DNA from: RGIG426 sp045598965
Lineage (GTDB): Bacteria; Bacillota; Clostridia; Oscillospirales; Acutalibacteraceae
Assembly (NCBI GenBank): GCA_045598965.1
Contig: JAZRVH010000025.1
Coordinates: forward strand, 38,100-102,099
Direction of reading: 5' to 3'
Length of the DNA: 64,000 bases
In this document: positions 7,917 through 14,945 of the stretch, one piece after another
Position numbering within the stretch: position 1 is the stretch's first letter
Layout of the letters: each line of letters begins with the position of its first letter
Program-made: the position numbers and the translations under genes
Notes under the pieces: generated by a model
The model's database searches: none
The model's input: the letters and a program-made list of their open reading frames with translations, nothing else
Told to the model about the DNA's origin: nothing

Positions 7917-8135
7917 TTGCCTTTGTATAAACGCATTCGTGATTTGCGTGAGGACAAAGATTTAACGCAGGCACAAATGGGAGAAATTTTGTCGTGTAGC
8001 CAGCGGGTTTACAGCAACTACGAACGGGGCGATATTGACATTCCTACGACGACACTTTTGAAATTAGCGGATTTTCACCAAGTTTCGGTAGACTATATTT
8101 TAGGGCGTACAGAAAACCCAAAAACAAACGAGTGA
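7917..8135 (+). CDS. Cro/CI-type (XRE) helix-turn-helix repressor
   Basis: A 72-residue protein that is essentially one HTH_3 domain: RIRDLREDKDLTQAQMGEIL followed by the recognition helix SQRVYSNYERGD and the family ending DYILGRTENP. No ligand or protease domain is present. The TTG at 7917 is preferred because AAAGGAG is nine bases upstream; GTG at 7908 overlaps that site. The gene faces a tiny minus-strand gene across a perfect palindrome, so it most likely represses both itself and that gene. Its size is typical of small regulators in mobile elements or in housekeeping switches of Clostridia; no other mobile genes are seen nearby. Confidence 0.88.
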   Translation: MPLYKRIRDLREDKDLTQAQMGEILSCSQRVYSNYERGDIDIPTTTLLKLADFHQVSVDYILGRTENPKTNE

Positions 8136-8168
8136 CTCTCTCGGCAACGGTCGAGAGGGTTTTCTTTT
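8136..8168 (+). terminator. Terminator after the HTH repressor
   Basis: CTCTCG pairs with CGAGAG around a short loop, followed by GGTTTTCTTTT. Confidence 0.8.
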
Positions 8169-8246
8169 GTGCTTTTTTTCACATAATCTACTTTGTAACG
8201 CATACACTATCGTATATGAATTTTTGGGAAAAACGAGGTGGGGACG

Positions 8247-8918
8247 ATGGAGGAAATCACCGTTTCGGGTTTATACAATCTGTCGCATACACGGGCGGCG
8301 GCATTGTTTTCTCGGGTGAAATATGCGTGGGCGATTTTAGACGATTTAGAGCCGTTTATTACGTTGCTTTGTAACTCTCTTCCGCCGGAGGAATTCGAAC
8401 AGCGAGAGGCAGGCGTGTTTGTGGCACGGGATGCGATGGTGTCGGAAAACGCTGTGCTTTGTGCCCCGTCGATTGTCGACCACGAGGCGGAGCTTCGCAC
8501 CGGAGCGTATTTGCGTGGCGGCGTTTTGGTGGGGAAAAATGCGGTGATAGGCAACAGCTGTGAAATCAAAAATGCATTACTGTTTGATGGTGTGCAAGTG
8601 CCGCATTTCAATTATGTAGGCGATTCAGTGCTCGGATATTATGCCCATTTGGGAGCGGGGGCGGTGACGTCCAACTTCAAAAGCGACGGCTCGTGTGTGA
8701 CCATTCACGTGGGGGATATTTGCTTTGATACCGGCCGCAAAAAAGTGGGGTCGTTTATCGGGGACAAAGCGGAAATCGGGTGCGGAGCTGTGCTTTGCCC
8801 CGGCACGGTGATTGGTCGCCGGGCGACGGTGTATCCCCAAAGCATGGTGCGAGGATATGTGCCGCCTGACCATATTTTTAAGGATGCCAACCGTGTGATA
8901 CGCAAACAGCTGCGATGA
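8247..8918 (+). CDS. Left-handed beta-helix (hexapeptide repeat) protein, GlmU/nucleotidyltransferase-like C-terminal type
   Basis: About 223 residues. An N-terminal helical part is followed from about residue 60 by hexapeptide repeats typical of the left-handed beta-helix (VGKNAVIGNSCEIKNALL, LGAGAVTSNF, IGDKAEIGCGAVLCPGTVIG). The order resembles the acetyltransferase half of GlmU-like sugar nucleotide enzymes, including the VPHFNYVGDSVLG segment, but no N-terminal pyrophosphorylase domain is present. Acyl- or nucleotidyl-transfer to a sugar phosphate is the family-level guess. The ATG at 8247 follows GAGGTGGGG; the GTG at 8238 overlaps it. The gene is alone between two terminators. Confidence 0.8.
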   Translation: MEEITVSGLYNLSHTRAAALFSRVKYAWAILDDLEPFITLLCNSLPPEEFEQREAGVFVARDAMVSENAVLCAPSIVDHEAELRTGAYLRGGVLVGKNAVIGNSCEIKNALLFDGVQVPHFNYVGDSVLGYYAHLGAGAVTSNFKSDGSCVTIHVGDICFDTGRKKVGSFIGDKAEIGCGAVLCPGTVIGRRATVYPQSMVRGYVPPDHIFKDANRVIRKQLR

Positions 8919-8956
8919 CAAAATTTACACTTTTGGTTGCAATTTATCGGCATAAG

Positions 8957-8987
8957 CAAAGCGTGGAGCATTGGCTTCACGCTTTTT
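8957..8987 (+). terminator. Terminator after the beta-helix gene
   Basis: AAGCGTG pairs with CACGCTT across a 12-base loop and runs into TTTTT. Confidence 0.65.
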
Positions 8988-9031
8988 CCTTTATTTTCAT
9001 AAAATTTTTACAAATATATTAGGGAAATCCC

Positions 9032-9060
9032 TTGCAAAATTGACAGTTTTTTTGTATAAT
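9032..9060 (+). promoter_or_regulatory. Promoter for the CdaR-like gene
   Basis: TTGCAA, 17 bases, TATAAT. Confidence 0.65.
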
Positions 9061-9119
9061 AGGACACAGATATGATATTTCACGGCGAAAAACTTTCTGA
9101 TATGAAGGAGAGAACGCTT

Positions 9120-10205
9120 ATGTCGAACAGAGTATTTCAAGGAATTGTCCACCAAATGCGAGACGCCATTGATTGCACCATCGGTGTGGTTGATGAGTCG
9201 ACAACGATTATTGCATGCAGCGAATTGGACCGTATCGGTCAGCTCATGGGAGAATTGACGGCTGCCCATTTTGCTGAAACAGAGGCGTTTGTGTTCGGTG
9301 ACTGCACCTATAAATCTTTCGGTGCCCAATCCGGTGCCGGCTATATGGTGTTTGTGGAGGGAACGGACGAGCAGGCGAAAAAGTATGCCGATTTGCTTGC
9401 GATTTCTCTCGGCGGCATCAAGCAATATTACGACGAAAAATACGACGGCGGCAACTTTGTCAAAAACGTGTTGTTAGACAACATTCTGCCGGGCGATATT
9501 TATCTGAAAGCCCGTGAGCTTCATTTCAACAACGATGTGGAGCGAGTGGTGTTTGTGGTGCGTGTAACCGGCTCGACCGATGTGTCGGTGTTCGATGTGC
9601 TGCAAAATCTGTTCCCCGACAAAGGACGTGATTTTGTCATCAGCATCAACGAAACGGACATTGCTCTTGTGAAAGAGTTGCATAACGAGACGGAGCCGAA
9701 GGATTTGGAAAACCTTGCCCAATCCATTGTGGATACGTTGGGCAGCGAGTTCTATACGCATACGGTGGTGGGCATCGGCTCGGTGATTGAGGGAATGAAA
9801 GACCTCGCCCGTTCGTTTAAGGAAGCCCAAACGGCGTTGGAGGTTGGCAAGGTGTTTGACACCGATACCAGCATCATCAGCTACGAAAATCTGGGAATTG
9901 CCCGCCTTATTTATCAGCTTCCCACCACGCTTTGCGATATGTTCCTGCGTGAGGTGTTCAAACGGGATTCTATTGATTCTTTGGATAATGAGACGCTGTT
10001 CACTATCCAAAAATTCTTTGAAAACAACCTGAACGTCTCGGAGACGTCTCGTAAACTGTTTGTCCACCGCAACACGCTGGTGTATCGTTTGGAGAAAATC
10101 AAACGTATGACCGGACTGGATTTGCGTGAGTTTGAGGACGCCATCGTGTTCAAAGTGGCACTGATGGTTAAGAAATACTTAAACGCCAATCAGCCGAAAC
10201 GCTGA
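9120..10205 (+). CDS. CdaR/PucR-type transcriptional regulator with C-terminal HTH
   Basis: A 361-residue protein with an N-terminal sensor-like region (IGVVDESTTIIACSELDRIGQ), a middle GGDEF-like/CdaR domain and a C-terminal PucR-type helix-turn-helix (FFENNLNVSETSRKLFVHRNTLVYRLEKIKRMTGLD, about 305-340). Relatives control carbohydrate or purine use, but many in Clostridia are unassigned. ATG at 9120 is chosen because AAGGAGAG lies seven bases upstream; the ATG at 9072 has no such site. It stands just before ftsE, possibly separated by the hairpin at 10216-10256. Confidence 0.88.
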   Translation: MSNRVFQGIVHQMRDAIDCTIGVVDESTTIIACSELDRIGQLMGELTAAHFAETEAFVFGDCTYKSFGAQSGAGYMVFVEGTDEQAKKYADLLAISLGGIKQYYDEKYDGGNFVKNVLLDNILPGDIYLKARELHFNNDVERVVFVVRVTGSTDVSVFDVLQNLFPDKGRDFVISINETDIALVKELHNETEPKDLENLAQSIVDTLGSEFYTHTVVGIGSVIEGMKDLARSFKEAQTALEVGKVFDTDTSIISYENLGIARLIYQLPTTLCDMFLREVFKRDSIDSLDNETLFTIQKFFENNLNVSETSRKLFVHRNTLVYRLEKIKRMTGLDLREFEDAIVFKVALMVKKYLNANQPKR

Positions 10206-10215
10206 AAAAATTTCA

Positions 10216-10256
10216 TTACGCCGACGGGGGAAACCTTGTCGGCGTGGTTCTTGTTA
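10216..10256 (+). terminator. Probable terminator between the CdaR-like gene and ftsE
   Basis: ACGCCGAC (10218-10225) pairs with GTCGGCGT (10238-10245), followed by a modest T-rich run. Confidence 0.55.
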
Positions 10257-10285
10257 TCTTTATGTTTCCGAAGGAGGCGAACGAC

Positions 10286-11353
10286 TTGATTGAATTCAAG
10301 GGAGTTCACAAGGTATACGAAACCGGCGTCAAGGCTTTGAAAGACGTCAACATTCGTATTGATAAAGGGGAATTTGTGTTTATCGTCGGCGAATCCGCTG
10401 CCGGTAAATCCACTTTTCTTAAATTGATTACCCGGGAGGAAGTGCCTACTGCCGGCGAAGTGATTGTCAACGGCTATAATTTGAGCAAGCTCTCCCGCAA
10501 GCAAATTCCGTATATGCGTCGTACGATGGGCGTGGTGTTCCAAGACTTCCGCCTCATCAACAACATGAACGTGTTTGACAACGTGGCGTTTGCTATGCGA
10601 GTTATCGGTGCTCCGAACCGTGAAATACATAAACGGGTGCCCTACGTGTTGCAGTTGGTCGGTCTTTCCGACAAGATGCGTAGTTTTCCGCTGGAGTTAT
10701 CCGGCGGTGAGCAACAACGGGTCAGCCTTGCCCGTGCTCTTGCCAACAATCCGAGTATGATTATCGCTGACGAGCCGACCGGTAACGTCGACCCGGAGAT
10801 GTCCTATGAGATTATGGAGCTGCTGAATGCGGTGAACCGCCTCGGAACAACGGTGATTGTCGTGACCCACGCCCACGATTTGGTGGAGCGGTTTGACCGC
10901 CGAGTTATCCACATTTCCGACGGTACGGTTGTGTCCGATTCTCTGCGGAAAGAGGCCTCGCCGGAGGATGAGGTGTTGCCGCTTTTGGAGGCTGAACCGG
11001 AAATTGACCGCTTGGAAGAAAAGAAAGCGGCGAAAGAGGCGAAAAAGGCGGAAAAAGAAGCGAAAAAAGCGGAGCGTGCCGCCAAAAAAGAGAAGAAGAA
11101 AAAGAAAGCGGTGTCCGACGATGAGACACTGCCGAAAAAGGTTTCTTTGAACGAGATTAGCGATGACGCCGAGCCGGGGCTTGATGCTGAGCCGGAGCTT
11201 GATGCCGAGCCGGGGCTTGATGTCGAGCCGGAGCTTGAATCTGCACCGGAGCTTGATGCTGAGCCGGAGCTTGATGCTGAGCCGGAGTTTAAGGTGATTG
11301 AGACGGCTCCGTCGGTGGAAGAACCGGCCCAGGAAGGAGGCGAGGAGGCGTGA
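10286..11353 (+). CDS. ftsE: Cell division ATP-binding protein FtsE with long charged C-terminal tail
   Basis: The first 220 residues or so are a normal FtsE ABC ATPase: Walker A GESAAGKST, Q-loop VVFQDFRL, signature LSGGEQQR, Walker B MIIADEPTGNVD and the switch histidine in VVTHAHD. With FtsX it transmits ATP hydrolysis across the membrane to peptidoglycan hydrolases. The remaining 135 residues are not part of usual FtsE. They comprise a Lys/Ala/Glu-rich stretch (likely helical) and six or so repeats of the type EPELDA encoded by an 18-base repeat (11171-11289). TTG at 10286 follows AAGGAGG by eight bases. The stop overlaps ftsX. Confidence 0.96.
   Translation: MIEFKGVHKVYETGVKALKDVNIRIDKGEFVFIVGESAAGKSTFLKLITREEVPTAGEVIVNGYNLSKLSRKQIPYMRRTMGVVFQDFRLINNMNVFDNVAFAMRVIGAPNREIHKRVPYVLQLVGLSDKMRSFPLELSGGEQQRVSLARALANNPSMIIADEPTGNVDPEMSYEIMELLNAVNRLGTTVIVVTHAHDLVERFDRRVIHISDGTVVSDSLRKEASPEDEVLPLLEAEPEIDRLEEKKAAKEAKKAEKEAKKAERAAKKEKKKKKAVSDDETLPKKVSLNEISDDAEPGLDAEPELDAEPGLDVEPELESAPELDAEPELDAEPEFKVIETAPSVEEPAQEGGEEA
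11171..11289 (+). repeat. 18-base in-frame tandem repeat inside ftsE
   Basis: Between six and seven imperfect copies of GAGCCGGAGCTTGATGCT, each coding E-P-(E/G)-L-D-A. Such a repeat can gain or lose units by slippage without changing frame. Confidence 0.85.
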
Positions 11354-12252
11354 AAATCGGAAGCTTGCGTTACCTCCTGAAAGAGGGATTCCAAAACCTG
11401 TGGCATAACCGCTTTATGGGTGTCGCCTCCATCGGTGTGCTGTTGGCTTGCCTCGTGTTGACCGGCAGTGCCTATCTTCTGTTTACCAACATCAACAACA
11501 CCTTTGACACGTTGTATGCCCAAAACGTGGTGGTGGCGTTTGCAAAGCAGAATGCGACCGCTCAGGAAATTCAAACGCTGAAAGACGAGCTTGTGAACAT
11601 TGCCAACGTCCGCCACGTGGAATTCCAGTCCCGTGACGATATTTTGCAAAAATACGCCGACTCGTTCTCGGAGGATTTGTTCACCGAGCTGCAGGGCGAA
11701 AACAACCCGATGCAAGATGCGTTTGTCATCACGTTTGCGGATTTGTCCAAGTTTGACGCCACCTTGTATCAAGTGGAAAAATTGGAGCTTATCGACAGCA
11801 TTTCCTCCAGCGGCAATATCGCCAAAACGCTGACTGAACTGCGTAATGCGGTGCTTCTTGCCGGCGGTTGGGTGATTGTGCTGTTGTTGCTCGTGTCGTT
11901 GTTTATCATCGACAACACCATTAAGTTGACGGTGTATAACCGCCGTTTGGAAATCGGCATTATGAAATCGGTCGGTGCCACCAACAGCTTTATCCGTATT
12001 CCCTTTGTTGTGGAGGGTATGATGCTCGGCCTTATTGCCGGCGGACTGGCGTTCGGGACGACGTATTTTGTCTATTCCCGTTTGACGGTGATGTTCTCGT
12101 TCAGCACCTTTACGGGGCTGATTCCCTTCGCAAAGCTGTGGGCGATTTTGTTGATTGGGTATGTGGGAATTGGTATATTGACCGGTGCGGTCGGTAGTAT
12201 TCTCGCCATGAACCGCTACCTCAAGGACGAGGGGAGAAGTGCATTTGAATAA
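11350..12252 (+). CDS. ftsX: Cell division membrane protein FtsX
   Basis: A 300-residue FtsX with the usual plan: a cytoplasmic start (LRYLLKEGFQNLWHNRFM), TM1 near 25-45, an extracytoplasmic loop of about 125 residues, then three TM segments (LLAGGWVIVLLLLVSLFII, GMMLGLIAGGLAFG, LWAILLIGYVGIGI). The intracellular NRRLEIGIMKSVGATNSFI motif near residue 197 is typical. GTG at 11350 overlaps the ftsE stop by four bases. The next gene, a coiled-coil M23 hydrolase, is the expected partner activated by FtsEX. Confidence 0.96.
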   Translation: MKIGSLRYLLKEGFQNLWHNRFMGVASIGVLLACLVLTGSAYLLFTNINNTFDTLYAQNVVVAFAKQNATAQEIQTLKDELVNIANVRHVEFQSRDDILQKYADSFSEDLFTELQGENNPMQDAFVITFADLSKFDATLYQVEKLELIDSISSSGNIAKTLTELRNAVLLAGGWVIVLLLLVSLFIIDNTIKLTVYNRRLEIGIMKSVGATNSFIRIPFVVEGMMLGLIAGGLAFGTTYFVYSRLTVMFSFSTFTGLIPFAKLWAILLIGYVGIGILTGAVGSILAMNRYLKDEGRSAFE

Positions 12253-13513
12253 GAAACATTATGGGCTCCGCTTGCTTTCGTTTTTGGCGGTGATGGCGTT
12301 GGTTTTGACAGCGGCTCCGGCAGCGACCCGTTTATCGGTTCGTGCCGAAAGCACCGACGATCTTCGCCAACAAAAAGAGGAACTGGAAGCACAGATTGCC
12401 GAGCTTGAAAGCAAAAAAGACCAGCTCTCCAACGACTTGGAGGATAAAAAACAACGCCAAGGCTATATTGAGGAGCAAATCGAACTGAAAGAACAGCAGA
12501 TTGCTGTCAACGAAAACTTAATCGATGCGTTGGATTCGGAGCTGTATGAAAACAGTGCCAAAATTGAAAGCCGTGAGGCGGAAATTGCAAACCGTGAGGA
12601 GGCGATTTCTGTCCGTTTTGCCGCTTTGAAGGAACGGTTGCGTATTGTGGCAAAAACCGGTAATATGTCCACGTTGCAAATGCTGTTTGATACGGACGAT
12701 TACGTGGATTATCTTCTGAAATCCAAAATCCTTGAGAAAATTGCCGCAAACGACCAACGTCTTATTGCGGAAATGGAAGAGGAAATCGCCGATATCAACG
12801 GCGAAAAGAAAGTGCTGGAAGCCGACCGCTCTAACCTCAATATCCGACGGGAAGAGTTGATGGCCGTTAAAGAAGCTGCGGACGAGGATCGGGCAGAGCT
12901 GGAAGGTCTGTACGATGAGGCAAAGGGTGCCGTTTCCGACCTGCAGAACGATATCAATTATTACGACGAGCAAATTGCATTTACTCAAGAGCAGGCGGAA
13001 GCGTTGGAGGCGGAAATCCAAGAAATTCTTCGTCGAGCCGCTGAATCGCAATATGCCAACACGCAATCCTATCAAGGCGGTATTATGTATTGGCCCTCGT
13101 CGACGTGTACGCTGGTGACGGATACCTTCGGTTGGCGTACACTGGACGGTGCGTCCAACTTCCACGGCGGTATTGATATCGCCTGCCCCGGCGGTGCCTA
13201 TGGCAGAGATATTGTGGCGGCTGAGGACGGTACCGTCGTTTATGTAAACGCATACGACAGTTGGGGCTCCGGCTGGGGATACTACGTGATTGTAGACCAC
13301 GGCATTGATAGCTCCGGTTGTCACATTACCACGCTCTATGCCCACTGTTCCTCCATTTACGTCAGCGAGGGTCAGGAGGTTATCGGCGGTCAAACCCAGC
13401 TCGGTGCCATCGGTGACACCGGCTGGTCGTACGGTGCCCACCTCCACTTTGAGGTTCGTGTTGACGGAGATCGTATTGACCCCTTGGGCTGTGGCTATGT
13501 ATCGCCCCCCTAA
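12245..13513 (+). CDS. Secreted coiled-coil M23 peptidoglycan hydrolase (FtsEX partner, EnvC/PcsB-like)
   Basis: About 422 residues. A signal peptide (LLSFLAVMALVLTAAPAA) is followed by a long coiled coil (about 40-265) and a C-terminal LytM/M23 domain. The zinc ligands are visible as FHGGIDIAC (HxxxD) and HLHFEV (HxH), so this enzyme looks active. FtsEX is known to bind and activate hydrolases of this architecture (EnvC in E. coli, CwlO or PcsB types in Firmicutes). TTG at 12245 has GGGGAG eight bases upstream; GTG at 12239 is too close. The gene overlaps the end of ftsX by eight bases. Confidence 0.92.
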   Translation: MNKKHYGLRLLSFLAVMALVLTAAPAATRLSVRAESTDDLRQQKEELEAQIAELESKKDQLSNDLEDKKQRQGYIEEQIELKEQQIAVNENLIDALDSELYENSAKIESREAEIANREEAISVRFAALKERLRIVAKTGNMSTLQMLFDTDDYVDYLLKSKILEKIAANDQRLIAEMEEEIADINGEKKVLEADRSNLNIRREELMAVKEAADEDRAELEGLYDEAKGAVSDLQNDINYYDEQIAFTQEQAEALEAEIQEILRRAAESQYANTQSYQGGIMYWPSSTCTLVTDTFGWRTLDGASNFHGGIDIACPGGAYGRDIVAAEDGTVVYVNAYDSWGSGWGYYVIVDHGIDSSGCHITTLYAHCSSIYVSEGQEVIGGQTQLGAIGDTGWSYGAHLHFEVRVDGDRIDPLGCGYVSPP

Positions 13514-13600
13514 CGCAAATACGTTACTCGTTGTTGCCGCTTTTCGGTGTGCATGGGGGTGACACAACAAGCATTTTCCCTTTGGAAGGAGGCACACGCT

Positions 13601-14896
13601 GTGAAAAAACGGATTCCGGTTGCGACGGTTTTGGCGTTGATTTTTATGGCGATTGCGTTGTCGGTTTCGGCGACGATGATTTTTGCCATGAACCGTTTCA
13701 GCCACACGGTCAGCAACGTCAGTGCACGGCAAGCCCTTTTTGATTATTTGACAAACGTAGATAAAATGGTTCGTCAAAACTACGCCGGAACGGTGGATGA
13801 GGAGCTGTTAAAAGAAAATTTGGCTTCTGCCTATATCCAATCCATCGGTGACAAATACGCCGATTATCTTACGCCGGATGAATATGCGGCGGTGCAAAAG
13901 AAAACGGCAGGCACTATGACCGGATTTGGATTGGAGCTTACGTTAAAAGCTTCGCCGGACCAGATTGTTGTTTCCTCCGTGGCGGTGGGTTCTCCTGCGG
14001 ATTTGGCGGGAATGAAAGCCGGCGACGTGGTGTTATCCCGTGACAGCGAGCCGGTGGATGCTACGGTAAAAGGGCTTTCGGACATCCGTGCCGATTTGGA
14101 TGACTATGCAAAAATTCTGTTGACCATCGAGCGAGAGAAAAAACAGCAATCCTTTGAATTGGTTTCCGGCACGTATGCGGTTATCAGTGTGACCGGAAAA
14201 ATGATAGACAATATCGGCTATATTCGCATTTCTGACTTTAACGATACCACGCCGGGACAGTTTTCGGCGATGCTGGAACAGCATATCGCCGCCGGAGCGG
14301 AGTCGATGGTTTTTGATTTGCGTCAAAATGCGGGCGGAAGCCTTGCGGCCGCCACCGAAACGGTCGGGTATTTAATGCCTCGTGGAAGCTTTGCGAACGT
14401 CACTGCTTCGAATGGAACCGTAACCGCCCTTACCGCCACCTCGGCATACGAGCTGGAGTTGCCGACGGTGACGCTTGTCAACGGACAGACCTCCGGCGAA
14501 GCGGAACTGTTTGCCGGTGTGTTGCAGGAGTTTTCGCTGACCACGGTGGTGGGCGACCAAACGGCGGGTCGTTCTCTGGTACAAGAGTATTTCCCCTTAT
14601 CGGCGGATAACGCCGCTGTGAAATTGTCTGTCTCTGAGTTGTCGCTCATCAAGGGCGGCTCGTGGGAGGAAAAGGGGATTGTTCCCGACCGTAAGGTTTC
14701 TCTTGAAAAGACGGGTGAATATCTCGATTTGATTGACGATGCGGAGGATGCTCAGCTGCAAACGGCGTTGACGGTTGTCGGCGGTTCTAACAAGGAGATT
14801 GCCAAGAGCAAGGCGACCTTGACCGAAACGAAAACCACGGCAACGGCTACAGCGGCTACTACCGCAAAGCCGACAGCAACTTCTAAAAAAGAATAA
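13601..14896 (+). CDS. S41-family (CtpA-like) PDZ protein, probably without protease activity
   Basis: About 431 residues with an N-terminal membrane anchor, a PDZ domain (GFGLELTLKASPDQIVVSSV onward) and an S41 core. Aligned to E. coli Tsp and CtpB, the catalytic serine in the SASASE motif is G299 (context NGQTSGEAE) and the lysine 25 residues later is R324 (TAGRS). The same 25-residue spacing is kept, so the alignment is firm; both catalytic residues are changed. A Thr/Lys-rich C-terminal tail ends the protein. GTG at 13601 follows AAGGAGG. In related bacteria an active S41 protease often follows ftsEX and the M23 gene, so this may be a pseudoenzyme keeping a scaffold role. Confidence 0.88.
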   Translation: MKKRIPVATVLALIFMAIALSVSATMIFAMNRFSHTVSNVSARQALFDYLTNVDKMVRQNYAGTVDEELLKENLASAYIQSIGDKYADYLTPDEYAAVQKKTAGTMTGFGLELTLKASPDQIVVSSVAVGSPADLAGMKAGDVVLSRDSEPVDATVKGLSDIRADLDDYAKILLTIEREKKQQSFELVSGTYAVISVTGKMIDNIGYIRISDFNDTTPGQFSAMLEQHIAAGAESMVFDLRQNAGGSLAAATETVGYLMPRGSFANVTASNGTVTALTATSAYELELPTVTLVNGQTSGEAELFAGVLQEFSLTTVVGDQTAGRSLVQEYFPLSADNAAVKLSVSELSLIKGGSWEEKGIVPDRKVSLEKTGEYLDLIDDAEDAQLQTALTVVGGSNKEIAKSKATLTETKTTATATAATTAKPTATSKKE

Positions 14897-14945
14897 TTTT
14901 CGCATTTTTGAATACTTACAACAACTTTCTGAGGGAGGAATTGTT

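Noticed and set aside
12518..13777. Minus-strand open frame of 419 codons across the M23 gene
   Set aside because: The plus-strand gene has a signal peptide, coiled coil and intact zinc motifs; the reverse frame shows none.
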